Shown one piece after another: positions 34,000 through 42,174 of a stretch of 64,000 nucleotides of DNA (its first letter is position 1; each line of letters starts with the position of its first letter). Source of the DNA: VFKU01 sp964620045 (GTDB taxonomy: Bacteria > Hydrogenedentota > Hydrogenedentia > Hydrogenedentales > GCA-2746185); the NCBI GenBank assembly GCA_964620045.1, contig CAZUJL010000009.1, forward strand, positions 62,001 through 126,000, given 5' to 3'. Made by a program: the position numbers and the translations under genes. A model generated the notes under the pieces. The model worked only from the letters and a program-made list of their open reading frames with translations. It was not told where the DNA came from and ran no database searches.

Positions 34000-34932
34000 A
34001 TGCGCAAATTGCTCCGGCGCGCGGGCCGCATCATTGTGCGCGTGCTGCCGTTCGTGGTGGTCGCCACGATTACCGTTGGCTGCTACAACGCGATTATGAG
34101 TGGGTTCGCGCGGAAGTTTGATGATGCGCAGCCGCGCGATCTGAGCACCGGCGCGCTGATTGGCGCCGATGAATTCGAGATAGGCGATCCCCATTCGGAC
34201 ACCGCCGTCATCCTCGTGCACGGTTTCCTGGGCGCGTCGAACAACTTCAACGAATTGCCGACGCGCCTGGCTTCGGAAGGCTACCGCGTGCGGGCACTGC
34301 GCCTGCCGGGGCACGGCACGTCGCCGTTCGACCTGAAGGAAGTCAGCCCCTCGGCGGAACTGAACTACATCCTCGCGGAAGTCCGCCGTCTGAAAGCGCG
34401 GCACAAGCATGTGTTCCTCGTGGGGCATTCGATGGGTGGCGCGCTCAGCACGCTCGCGGCGACGTCTCCGGAAGTCGACGGCCTGATTCTCGCCGGACCG
34501 CACTACCGCGTGACGCACCAGTGGTACTACATCCTGCCGGTGGAAGTGTGGAACACGCTCACCGGCTGGGCCGTGCGCTGGGTGTACAAGTCCGACGCCT
34601 TTATCCAGGTGGATCGCCCTGAGGCGAAAGCGGAGATCGTGTCATACCGCTACATACCGTCGAAGGCGGTGGCGCTCATCGATCATTTCGCGGCGGTCGC
34701 GCGCGACCCGGATACGCTCGCGATGGTCACCTGCCCGGTGCTAATCCTGCACGGCGCGCACGACAGGGCCGCCTCCCCCGATGCCGCGCGGCAAGCACTC
34801 GAAAAGATGGCATCGACCGACAAAGAATTCGTGTTGCTGGAACACTCCAACCATCATGTGTTCTGGGATTACGACCGTGATCAGGTGTACGACACGATCC
34901 TGCGCTTTCTGAAAGCGCACACGACGACCTAG
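34000..34932 (+). CDS. Membrane-anchored alpha/beta hydrolase (lipase/esterase-like)
   Basis: 310 aa, start ATG 34000 directly after the aas stop, so almost certainly co-translated. The N-terminus is basic (M-R-K-L-L-R-R-A-G-R) then a hydrophobic segment ending T-V-G-C, which could be a lipobox or a simple anchor. The catalytic domain has L-V-H-G-F-L-G-A (oxyanion), V-G-H-S-M-G-G-A (nucleophile), G-A-H-D-R-A (Asp) and H-S-N-H-H-V-F-W-D (His). It resembles monoacylglycerol lipases and carboxylesterases. Its place after the Aas-type fusion suggests phospholipase or lysophospholipase action; this is inferred. The stop overlaps the convergent dipeptidase by 4 bases. Confidence 0.85.
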   Translation: MRKLLRRAGRIIVRVLPFVVVATITVGCYNAIMSGFARKFDDAQPRDLSTGALIGADEFEIGDPHSDTAVILVHGFLGASNNFNELPTRLASEGYRVRALRLPGHGTSPFDLKEVSPSAELNYILAEVRRLKARHKHVFLVGHSMGGALSTLAATSPEVDGLILAGPHYRVTHQWYYILPVEVWNTLTGWAVRWVYKSDAFIQVDRPEAKAEIVSYRYIPSKAVALIDHFAAVARDPDTLAMVTCPVLILHGAHDRAASPDAARQALEKMASTDKEFVLLEHSNHHVFWDYDRDQVYDTILRFLKAHTTT

Positions 34933-36119
34933 CGTTCGGACTTCTTCTGCACCTTCTTCATGACGCGCAGTAGGTTCTCGCCCATCACTTTTTTGATCGT
35001 TTTCTCGCCGTAGCCGCGGCGCAGGAGTTCTTCGGTGATCCACGGCACCTTGGAGACATCTTCCAGACCGCCGGGCATCTCGGGCACGCCGTCCCAGTCG
35101 GCGCCGAGGCCGACGTAGTCGTCGCCGACAAGGTTGATCACGTGCTCAATGTGATCGACCACCCAATGCGCGGGTGACGGGCCGCCGGCTTCTTCAATCG
35201 CCTTGCGGAAAATCTCGCGGCGCGCGGCCGAGAGCTTCAGGGAATCGTCGGCGTATTCCTTCGCGATGCGGTCGAACTCGGGCCGAAGTTTCGCGAGCAA
35301 TTCCACGCGTTTCGGATCGATGTAGCCGGGATAGAAGTTAATCTGGATGACGCCGCCGTTCTCGGCCAGCGCCTTGATCATCTCGTCCGTCATGTTGCGC
35401 GGATGATCGGCCAGCGCGCGGCAGCTTGAGTGGCTCGCGATGATCGGCGCGTTGGTTGTTTCGATTACATCCCAGAAGGTCGAATCGGCGACGTGCGACA
35501 CGTCGACCATCATGCCGAGCCGGTTCATCTCGCGCACGACGTCGCGGCCGAAATCCGTCAGGCCGCCGTGCAGGGCCTCGATGGTCTCCCCCGTGCCTGA
35601 GGAATCCGCCCAGGTCGTGTTGAAGGAGTGCGTCAGCGTCATGTAACGCACGCCGAGGTCGTAGAACATGCGCAGCGCGGAGAGTTCATCTTCGATGATG
35701 TGCCCGCCCTCAATGCCCATCAGGCACGCGATCTTGCCGTCGAGCTTCGCGAGCCGGATTTCGCGCACCGTGGTCGCCAGTGCGAGATCATCCGGGTAGC
35801 GCGCCACGATCTGGTGCACGCTATCGATGCGGCGCAGCGCGGTCTTGATCGCCTTGCCGTCGCCCGGCGTTTTGCCCATGTAGATGGCCCAGAATATGGC
35901 GTCGTAGCCGCCTTCGCGCAGTCGCGGGATGTCCACGTGCCCCGTGCCGTGCCGCTCGGCGAAGTCCCACTCCGGGTTTTCAAAATTCGGCGTCGTGTCC
36001 GTGTGCGTGTCAATCACCACCGCGCTGCGGTGAATGCGCGCCGCGCGCGTCGAAAAATCTTCCCCCATCGCCGCCCCTCCCACCATCAAGGCTATCGCCC
36101 CCGCCACTGCGAACTTCAT
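34929..36119 (-). CDS. Secreted membrane dipeptidase (M19)
   Basis: Zinc dipeptidase of the renal-dipeptidase family, 396 aa, hydrolysing dipeptides including D-amino-acid C-termini. Signal peptide M-K-F-A-V-A-G-A-I-A-L-M then mature protein. Metal ligands: H-x-D in V-V-I-D-T-H-T-D-T, Glu in M-G-I-E-G-G-H, His in V-D-V-S-H-V-A-D, and His in I-I-A-S-H-S-S-C-R-A. Start ATG overlaps the mazG stop (ATGA), a coupled pair; the stop overlaps the convergent hydrolase by 4 bases. Confidence 0.94.
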   Translation of the reverse strand: MKFAVAGAIALMVGGAAMGEDFSTRAARIHRSAVVIDTHTDTTPNFENPEWDFAERHGTGHVDIPRLREGGYDAIFWAIYMGKTPGDGKAIKTALRRIDSVHQIVARYPDDLALATTVREIRLAKLDGKIACLMGIEGGHIIEDELSALRMFYDLGVRYMTLTHSFNTTWADSSGTGETIEALHGGLTDFGRDVVREMNRLGMMVDVSHVADSTFWDVIETTNAPIIASHSSCRALADHPRNMTDEMIKALAENGGVIQINFYPGYIDPKRVELLAKLRPEFDRIAKEYADDSLKLSAARREIFRKAIEEAGGPSPAHWVVDHIEHVINLVGDDYVGLGADWDGVPEMPGGLEDVSKVPWITEELLRRGYGEKTIKKVMGENLLRVMKKVQKKSER

Positions 36120-36562
36120 TTACCGGCCTCCCGTTCCCGCCGCTTCACTTCTTCCCACACGCGAACCGCATCTTCCGGCGTCTCGGCCTTCGCATCGCCA
36201 AACACATGCTCGTGCCGCCGGATCATTTTTTCGTGCGCGCGTTGCAAGGCGTCCACCACGTTGAGCCGGCCTTCGGCCTCGGCCGCAGCCGCCGTCGCGA
36301 GCAATGTAAAAAGCGTATCGCCGAGTTCTTCTGCGAGGTGCGCGTTGTCCGCACCGCGCGTGGCTTCCACCAACTCCTCCGCCTCGCCTTTCAGGTACCC
36401 CGCGAAATCCGACGACGACTGCACCTTGTCCCACGGGCAACCGTCCGGCCCCCGCAGATACCTGGCGAGCGCAATCAGGGCTTCGAACCATTCCGGCTCG
36501 GTGTGCGGGGATTTTCGAAGGTGTGGAAGCTGCTTTTCAGGCATTGGCAACGCGAAACCCAT
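36116..36562 (-). CDS. mazG: MazG-family nucleotide pyrophosphohydrolase
   Basis: House-cleaning NTP pyrophosphohydrolase, 148 aa, a single MazG domain. L-R-G-P-D-G-C-P-W-D-K-V-Q opens the fold; E-A-E-E-L-V-E-A (E-x-x-E) and E-E-L-G-D-T-L-F (E-x-x-D) supply the magnesium ligands; R-R-H-E-H-V-F-G-D follows as usual. Two ATGs are possible (36562 and 36544); the first has the better upstream context. Coupled to the M19 dipeptidase through an ATGA overlap. Confidence 0.92.
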   Translation of the reverse strand: MGFALPMPEKQLPHLRKSPHTEPEWFEALIALARYLRGPDGCPWDKVQSSSDFAGYLKGEAEELVEATRGADNAHLAEELGDTLFTLLATAAAAEAEGRLNVVDALQRAHEKMIRRHEHVFGDAKAETPEDAVRVWEEVKRREREAGK

Positions 36563-36564
36563 AG

Positions 36565-36594
36565 GTCCTATAGGACTTATACGACCTATAACCC
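36565..36594. repeat. Short palindromic repeat upstream of mazG
   Basis: Perfect 12-bp palindrome GTCCTATAGGAC (36565-36576) followed by a related ACTTATACGACCTATA. It overlaps the mazG ribosome-binding region, so it may be an operator or a small dispersed repeat. Confidence 0.4.
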
Positions 36595-36666
36595 CCTAAA
36601 GCCTGAGGCCGACGATGCCGATAAACTAATCGGGGCGAATTGCCCAGGGGACAAGGAGGTCTCGAC

Positions 36667-36858
36667 ATGGATGTCCAATGCTGCAAGTGCGCGCGGGTCC
36701 GCCACGAGGATGAGTGGAACTGGACCGAGTTTGCCGAAAAACCCATTTCCTATTCCTATTGCCCGGAATGTCTCGAAGAATTCCGCGACGAAGCCGGGTT
36801 GTCCCGGCGCGATCGACTACAGAATGCATCGCCGCTGCTAGCAACGGCGTGCGCGTAA
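36667..36858 (+). CDS. 63-aa zinc-ribbon-like protein
   Basis: Small protein with a strong AAGGAGG ribosome site 6-7 bases before ATG 36667, which is the best evidence that it is real. C5, C6 and C8 at the N-terminus (V-Q-C-C-K-C-A-R-V) and a C-P-E-C knuckle near residues 32-35 (Y-S-Y-C-P-E-C-L-E-E-F) fit a C-x2-C...C-x2-C zinc ribbon. It reads W-N-W-T-E-F-A-E-K in between. Function unknown; similar two-knuckle miniproteins bind metal or partner with transcription or redox proteins. Isolated between divergent mazG and convergent surE. Confidence 0.72.
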   Translation: MDVQCCKCARVRHEDEWNWTEFAEKPISYSYCPECLEEFRDEAGLSRRDRLQNASPLLATACA

Positions 36859-36895
36859 TGCTCGCAGAAGCGGCGAAGCGATACAAGCGCCGCGT

Positions 36896-37576
36896 TTAGA
36901 GCGGGATTAGCGAAACCGTAATCTTGCCGCCGAAACACAGCGCGACATCGGCGCCGGCATCGGCCGGGCGAAGCTGATAGTCGCCTTCGTAGTGAAAATG
37001 CTCCCCTTGCACGCGGTATCGCAGGGGGAGCGGTTGTTTGCAGGGTTCGCAAAAAACGATTTCGGGATCGGGTTCCGCCGCGGTCAGGTGCGGCAGGTTC
37101 ACATTCCAGAAGGTGCGCGGCGTCCGCTCGCGCGCGAGTAAGCCATCAAGCACGCGCCGGGTCCACTGCGCCGCGCGCGCCCAATCAAAGTCCATCCCGC
37201 GCTTGCGGTAGTGCGACACCGCAATCCCCGCCTTGCCATGAAACGCCGCCTCGCGCACCGCGGCCACGGTGCCGGAGTAGTAAATATCCGCGCCGAGATT
37301 CCCGCCGGGGTTGATGCCCGCGATCACGAGGTCGATATCCGGCGTAAGCCGATCGAGCGCGACGCGCACGCAGTCGGCCGGAGTGCCTTCGATGGCCCAC
37401 AGCTTGGGCTCGCGCTGCTCCACGCGCACGGGACCTTGCCAGGTGGTCACGGCGTGGCTGCAACCGGACAGGTGCCGGTCGGGCGCGACGACGGCGTGAT
37501 CATCCGCGATGATGCTCTCGAGCGCGACCAAACCGGGCGCGCCGACACCGTCGTCGTTCGTCAGTAGTATTCGCAA
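36896..37576 (-). CDS. surE: 5'/3'-nucleotidase SurE
   Basis: Stationary-phase survival nucleotidase, 226 aa. The start is TTG 37576, which gives the canonical M-R-I-L-L-T-N-D-D-G-V-G-A-P-G-L; no ATG or GTG alternative fits. N8-D9-D10-G is the metal-binding motif, followed by A-P-D-R-H-L-S-G-C-S-H-A-V-T, and I-A-G-I-N-P-G-G-N-L-G. Upstream, between the cysC stop and this start, a perfect hairpin GGTCGCGC/GCGCGACC (37582-37601) follows a GGGAGGG, so translation may be structurally controlled. Downstream gene of a sat-cysC-surE array. Confidence 0.94.
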   Translation of the reverse strand: MRILLTNDDGVGAPGLVALESIIADDHAVVAPDRHLSGCSHAVTTWQGPVRVEQREPKLWAIEGTPADCVRVALDRLTPDIDLVIAGINPGGNLGADIYYSGTVAAVREAAFHGKAGIAVSHYRKRGMDFDWARAAQWTRRVLDGLLARERTPRTFWNVNLPHLTAAEPDPEIVFCEPCKQPLPLRYRVQGEHFHYEGDYQLRPADAGADVALCFGGKITVSLIPL

Positions 37577-37610
37577 GATGCGGTCGCGCGGGAGCGCGAC
37601 CCTCCCATGC

Positions 37611-38222
37611 TTACTTTATGATGCCGGCCTTCTTGAGCGCGTCGATCACTTGCTTCGCGCAGGTCTTCAGATCGGCCTTGCCGGTGTTGACGACCAGCTC
37701 CGGCTTGTCCGGCGCTTCGTACGGCGCGTCGATGCCGGTGAAGCCCTTGATTTCGCCGGCGCGCGCCTTCTTGTACAGGCCCTTCGGGTCGCGCTGTTCG
37801 CACACGGCGAGGTCGGCTTCGACATACACCTCGAAGAAGCGGCCTTCCGGCATGATCTTGCGCGCGATGTCGCGGTCTTCCTTGTACGGCGAGATGAAGG
37901 CCGTCATCGTGAGCACGCCGCCCTCGAAAAAGAGCTTGGCGACTTCGCCGATGCGGCGGATGTTTTCCTTGCGGTCGTCCGGGCTGAAGCCGAGGTTCTT
38001 GTTCAGGCCGAAGCGGATATTGTCGCCGTCGAGCACGATCGTCGAGCAGCCCATCGCGAACAACTGATTCTCCACTTCGTGCGCGAGCGTGCTTTTGCCG
38101 GAGCCGGATAGGCCGGTGAACCAGATGCACGCGGCCTGATGGCCGTGCAGCTTTTCGCGCGCTTCGCGGGTGATGTCGCCCTGGTGCCAGGTGATGTTCG
38201 TGCTCTTCACGTCGGTGCTCAT
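37611..38222 (-). CDS. cysC: Adenylyl-sulfate (APS) kinase
   Basis: Phosphorylates APS to PAPS; 203 aa, normal length. P-loop G-L-S-G-S-G-K-S-T-L-A-H near residue 38, then V-L-D-G-D-N-I-R-F-G-L-N-K-N-L-G-F-S (the family signature), R-R-I-G-E-V-A, and F-I-S-P-Y-K-E-D-R-D. K-G-F-T-G-I-D-A-P-Y-E-A-P closes the lid. It follows sat by 33 bases on the same strand, so the two make PAPS from sulfate for assimilation or sulfation. No reductase is adjacent. Confidence 0.97.
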   Translation of the reverse strand: MSTDVKSTNITWHQGDITREAREKLHGHQAACIWFTGLSGSGKSTLAHEVENQLFAMGCSTIVLDGDNIRFGLNKNLGFSPDDRKENIRRIGEVAKLFFEGGVLTMTAFISPYKEDRDIARKIMPEGRFFEVYVEADLAVCEQRDPKGLYKKARAGEIKGFTGIDAPYEAPDKPELVVNTGKADLKTCAKQVIDALKKAGIIK

Positions 38223-38255
38223 GCTATCGATTCTCCCTATCGGAAAGGTGCGTGG

Positions 38256-39410
38256 TTACTTCGTGCTGGTGGCCCATTTGATCAGCACGCGCGCGACTTC
38301 GGCGCGGCTGAATTCGACCGGCGGTTCCTGGCCGGCGTTGAGCATCTCGCGGACCTTGGTGCCGCTGAGGTTCACGTGGTTTTCCTTGTCGTGCGGGCAG
38401 GTCTTGATGCTGGCCATGTTGCCGCAGGCCTTGCAGAAGAACGAGTTTTCGAAGAACAACGGCTGAATCTTCAGCGATCCCGGCTCAAGCTTGTCGAAGA
38501 TGAAGTGCGCGTCGTAGGTGCCGTAGTAGCTGCCGACGCCCGCATGGTCGCGGCCGACGATGAAGTGCGAAACGCCGTAGTTCTGGCGGTAAATCGCGTG
38601 CATCACGGCCTCGCGCGGGCCGGCGTAGTGCATGTTCACCGGCATAATGCTGAGCATCGTGCGGTCTTTCGCGTAGTAGTTCGCGATCAGCGCGTTGTAG
38701 CACTGCATGCGCACGTCGCCGGGGATGTCGTCGCTCTTCGTCGTGCCCATGAGCGGATGAATCAGCAGACCGTCGCACATTTCGAGTGCGCACTTGGTGA
38801 GGTATTCGTGCGCGCGGTGGATCGGGTTGCGCGTCTGAAACGCCACGATGCGCTTCCAGCCTTTTTCCTTGAACGTCTGGCGCGTTTGCGACGGCGTGAG
38901 GTTATATTCCTGATGATCGACCTTGCGTTCCTTCAGCACGTCGATATCACCCGCAAGGTAGACCGGGCCGGTCTCGTACACGCGCTTCACGCCGGGGTGC
39001 GCTTCCTCGGTCGTCTTGTACACCTTCTCGGCGAGTTCCTTCTTGTCGATGCCGAATTTTTCGGAGAGGTGCAGGATCGCGACGATCTCGTTCGTGTCGT
39101 CCCACAACGCGACTTCCTGGCCGACGCTCAACGCATCGGCTTCGGCTTGCGACACCGGCAGGAGAATGGGAATCGTCCACGCGACGCCCTTGCGCAGGCG
39201 CATATGGTCGATGACTTCGCGCGTCTGGGCTTCGTTCATGAAACCCTTGAGCGGGCTGAGCACGCCCTTCGCAATCGCGTCGATGTCGAAGGCCGTGAAC
39301 GAGTTTACGTTCAGCTTCGGCATCTTCTTCGCGCGATCGAGCGCGGCCGTGCGTTCGTTGCCGGCCAGCAGCCGGTTCACCAGTTCCCCGCCGTGCGGTT
39401 CAATAGACAT
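38256..39410 (-). CDS. sat: Sulfate adenylyltransferase (ATP sulfurylase)
   Basis: Monomer-type ATP sulfurylase, 384 aa, forming APS from sulfate and ATP. Start ATG 39410 is supported by GAGGAGAG 8 bases upstream; the first residues (M-S-I-E-P-H-G-G-E-L-V-N-R) match the family. The PUA-like N-terminal domain is followed by the catalytic motif Q-T-R-N-P-I-H-R-A-H-E-Y-L and G-R-D-H-A-G-V-G. C-terminal cysteines (C-x2-C spacing with H-D-K) fit the zinc site of archaeal/bacterial Sat. Operon with cysC and possibly surE. Confidence 0.96.
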   Translation of the reverse strand: MSIEPHGGELVNRLLAGNERTAALDRAKKMPKLNVNSFTAFDIDAIAKGVLSPLKGFMNEAQTREVIDHMRLRKGVAWTIPILLPVSQAEADALSVGQEVALWDDTNEIVAILHLSEKFGIDKKELAEKVYKTTEEAHPGVKRVYETGPVYLAGDIDVLKERKVDHQEYNLTPSQTRQTFKEKGWKRIVAFQTRNPIHRAHEYLTKCALEMCDGLLIHPLMGTTKSDDIPGDVRMQCYNALIANYYAKDRTMLSIMPVNMHYAGPREAVMHAIYRQNYGVSHFIVGRDHAGVGSYYGTYDAHFIFDKLEPGSLKIQPLFFENSFFCKACGNMASIKTCPHDKENHVNLSGTKVREMLNAGQEPPVEFSRAEVARVLIKWATSTK

Positions 39411-39534
39411 GCAAAAACTCTCCTCGTGGGACGGAATCGCCGGGTAGATTCCCAAGAAATCAGGGCGAATTCAGACGTGCAGAGCGCAGAGTTTAGCAAA
39501 GGCCGGCGGGGGTGCTCAAACCCCCACCCTACCA

Positions 39535-39569
39535 ACGAAAAACCACCCCTAAGCAGCGCTTAGGGGTGG
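39535..39569 (-). terminator. Terminator of the distal aldo/keto reductase gene
   Basis: 12-bp perfect stem CCACCCCTAAGC (39543-39554) with GCTTAGGGGTGG (39558-39569) and a 3-base loop; the minus strand continues GTTTTTCGTT. It is 24 bases past the stop of the gene ending at 39594. Confidence 0.8.
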
Positions 39570-39593
39570 CATCTAATGCCTTAATAATCGGGA

Positions 39594-40811
39594 CTAGCTC
39601 AGCATCACCTTCGCGTCGGCCAGGCGGCGCGCGATGTCGATTTTCTGCGGGCAGGCCTTGGCCGCGGCGGCGAGGTTGGCCATGCTGAAGTCGCGCTCGG
39701 CGTCGGTCATCTGCGCATACAGCTCGCGCGCGCGGCCGACCTTGCCGTAGCTGTCCGCGTACATCAGGTAGCGCAGCGTCTCGCCGATTTTCAGGTCCGT
39801 GCCGGCCGCCGGTTCGCACAGGTGGTTGCAACCGTTGCAACGATGATCAGCCGTCTGCGCGGCGTAGCGATTCAACTGGTGGAACTCGTCCATCGAGAGC
39901 GTCGTGGCGGACTTCGCCGCGTCGGTGTTCTCGCGGATCTGCTGGGTGTTGGTCATTTCCGACGACAACGCGTCGATGCGATCATCCGCCCACACGGCCT
40001 TGATCTTCGCCTGTGCGAGCGTGAAGTTTTTCGACTGGAACGTCTTTACCGCTTCGGAATCCTGCGGCACGCTCGCCTGCGTCTTCATCGCGATCAGGCC
40101 GATGCCCGCTTTCTTGCAGGCGTCGATCGCCTTGTTCAGTTCCATGTCGCCGTACTGCGTGAAGTTGTAGCGGAACTGGATGCAGTCGATCCCCGGCGCG
40201 CCGATGCTGGCGGCCTTGTTCATCAGCTCGACCACGTTGCCCATATGGCACGAGAAACCGAAGAAGCGGGTCTTGCCGCTTTTCTTCAGATCGTCGCCCA
40301 TCTTGAGGAATTCGGCGTCGAGCTGGCGCACGTTGTCCACGGAGTGCATGAAGAACATGTCGACCGAATCAATTTTCGAATCGGGCAGGATCGACTGTTC
40401 GAGTTTGTTCACGTACATCTGCGGCGTGCAGGTCTTGCCGCTGAGCATGACCTTGGACGTGATCCACAGGTTCTTGCGGCCGACCTGCTCGATGAACGCC
40501 GCGATCGACTTGTGACACTGGCCGCCGGCGTAAGCCTGGGCCGCGTCGAGGTAGTTCACGCCTTCCTTGAAGACGCCGTGCAGCACCTTGTCGTAGGTCG
40601 GGTCGAACTTCTGCGAGCAGCCGAGCACGACGATGGGAATGTCCGCGCCGGTCGCGCCGAGTTTCTTGCGCGGCACGGTGTTCGTCGCCTGCGCGATTTG
40701 GAACGCCTTTTGGGTCTCCGCGCTGGCCGCGCCAGTCCCCAGTAGAGCCGCGCCTGCACCGGCCGCCGCCGCCCGCTTCAACAAGTCCCGCCGCCCGAAC
40801 GTCTCGCTCAT
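39594..40811 (-). CDS. Tat-exported aldo/keto reductase with C-terminal Fe-S motif, copy 2
   Basis: 405-aa oxidoreductase; start ATG 40811 has GGGAGG 7 bases upstream. Twin-arginine leader F-G-R-R-D-L-L-K-R-A-A-A-A-G-A-G-A, then the AKR barrel: N-Y-L-D-A-A-Q-A-Y (catalytic Asp and Tyr), L-W-I-T-S-K (Lys) and F-F-M-H-S (His). The C-terminus adds C-N-G-C-N-H-L-C-E and later A-C-P-Q-K, a C-x2-C-x3-C...C-P pattern that fits a 4Fe-4S cluster, as in COG1453-type enzymes. Tat export implies cofactor loading before export. It is a close paralogue of the adjacent gene but has its own terminator and is preceded by one. Confidence 0.88.
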   Translation of the reverse strand: MSETFGRRDLLKRAAAAGAGAALLGTGAASAETQKAFQIAQATNTVPRKKLGATGADIPIVVLGCSQKFDPTYDKVLHGVFKEGVNYLDAAQAYAGGQCHKSIAAFIEQVGRKNLWITSKVMLSGKTCTPQMYVNKLEQSILPDSKIDSVDMFFMHSVDNVRQLDAEFLKMGDDLKKSGKTRFFGFSCHMGNVVELMNKAASIGAPGIDCIQFRYNFTQYGDMELNKAIDACKKAGIGLIAMKTQASVPQDSEAVKTFQSKNFTLAQAKIKAVWADDRIDALSSEMTNTQQIRENTDAAKSATTLSMDEFHQLNRYAAQTADHRCNGCNHLCEPAAGTDLKIGETLRYLMYADSYGKVGRARELYAQMTDAERDFSMANLAAAAKACPQKIDIARRLADAKVMLS

Positions 40812-40861
40812 TGGACTACCTCCCGGATGCTGTAACGTACCTATAGTGCTCCCCAGTACAG

Positions 40862-40903
40862 ATAAAAACAATCGGGCCGCCCGGAACTCTTCCAGGCGGC
40901 CCG
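40862..40903 (-). terminator. Terminator of the redox operon
   Basis: 9-bp stem CGGGCCGCC (40873-40881) with GGCGGCCCG (40895-40903), followed on the minus strand by ATTGTTTTTATC. It lies 20 bases after the stop of the first aldo/keto reductase and separates it from the paralogue at 39594-40811. Confidence 0.78.
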
Positions 40904-40922
40904 TATTTTCAGTTTGATTGGC

Positions 40923-42155
40923 TTAGGCCAGCACGGAATGGGCGCGCTCGAGCCGCGCCGGGATATCGATCCGGTGCGGGCAGGCCTTCGCGGCTTCGGC
41001 GAGGTCCACGCTGCGGAAGTCGCGCTGCGTCGGCGTGAGCTTGGCGTACATCTCGCGCGCTTCGGCCGCCTGGTCGTAGCACTCCGCGTACATGAGATAC
41101 CGGAGCTGGTCGCCGATGCGCAGGTCGCTCGCCACCTTCGACTCGCACAGGTGCGTGCAGCCGCGGCAGTGCAGGTGCTCGGTCTCCGCCGCGTAGCGGT
41201 AGAGCTGATTGACTTCCTTCGCAGTCAGCGGCTTCGCCGACATCACGGCCTTGGCGTTGTCCATCATGATCTGCATGTTGTTCATGCCGGAGACGGAGCC
41301 GCTGAGGCGTTCGTCTTCCAGCGCCGCGCGCAGGCGCGCCTGGTGCAGCGTGAAGTTTTCCGACTGGAACTTCTTCACGAACTCGCTGTCGGTCGGCACC
41401 GAAGACTGCGTCTTCATCGAGATCAAGCCGATGCCGGCGGCGACGCAGGCGTCGATGGCCTTGTTCAGCGCGTCGTACCCGTATCCGCCCTTGTTCACGT
41501 CGGAGAAGTTGTACTTGAACATGATCATATTGACGCCGTCGCTGCCGATCTTCGCTGCCTTGTTCAGCAGATCGACCACGTTCCCGTCGTGGCAGGAGAA
41601 TCCGAAGTACTTCGCCTTACCGCTCTTCTTCATTTCGTCGGCAAACGCGATGTACTCCGGCTCCAGGCACTCGGTGTGCTTCAGGCCGTGGAAGAAATAC
41701 GCGTCAAGGTAGTCCGTGCCGAGCACGTCGAACTCTTTCATGATCGCGTCGCGGTACATCGCCACCGTCGCCGGGCCGTTGCCACTGAACATGCCAGACT
41801 TCGACGTGATCCACAGGTTTTTGCGACCGACCTGCTCAATGAAAGGCTTCAGCGTGACGTGCGACTGACCGCCGGCATAGGACTCGGCGGTGTCGATGTA
41901 GTTGATCCCCATCTTGAACGCGCGGTGCAGCATCTTGTCGAAGGTCGGGTCGAATTTTTGCGATCCACCCATGACCAGCACCGGAATCGTCTCGCCCGTC
42001 TTGCCGAGCTTGCGCCGCGGCACGGTCTGCGTGGCCGCCGCGTCGGGTGCGGCATCCTGCGCGAACACCGGGCCCACCGCGGCACCCGCGGCTACGCCCG
42101 CGCCGGCCACCGCCGCGCGCTTGAACAAGTCTCTACGTCCGAACGTCTCACTCAT
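40923..42155 (-). CDS. Tat-exported aldo/keto reductase with C-terminal Fe-S motif, copy 1
   Basis: 410-aa paralogue of the gene at 39594. Twin-arginine leader G-R-R-D-L-F-K-R-A-A-V-A-G-A-G, a short linker, then the AKR fold with N-Y-I-D-T-A-E-S-Y, L-W-I-T-S-K and Y-F-F-H-G (Asp, Tyr, Lys, His tetrad). C-terminal L-H-C-R-G-C-T-H-L-C-E-S and K-A-C-P-H-R-I-D form the C-x2-C-x3-C...C-P iron-sulfur pattern. It lies 19 bases after the polyferredoxin gene, so it is the last gene of a four-gene operon. An exported, Fe-S-wired reductase or dehydrogenase of aldehydes or sugars is the natural reading; substrate unknown. Confidence 0.89.
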   Translation of the reverse strand: MSETFGRRDLFKRAAVAGAGVAAGAAVGPVFAQDAAPDAAATQTVPRRKLGKTGETIPVLVMGGSQKFDPTFDKMLHRAFKMGINYIDTAESYAGGQSHVTLKPFIEQVGRKNLWITSKSGMFSGNGPATVAMYRDAIMKEFDVLGTDYLDAYFFHGLKHTECLEPEYIAFADEMKKSGKAKYFGFSCHDGNVVDLLNKAAKIGSDGVNMIMFKYNFSDVNKGGYGYDALNKAIDACVAAGIGLISMKTQSSVPTDSEFVKKFQSENFTLHQARLRAALEDERLSGSVSGMNNMQIMMDNAKAVMSAKPLTAKEVNQLYRYAAETEHLHCRGCTHLCESKVASDLRIGDQLRYLMYAECYDQAAEAREMYAKLTPTQRDFRSVDLAEAAKACPHRIDIPARLERAHSVLA

Positions 42156-42174
42156 GACTGCTCCCCTCCCAGGG

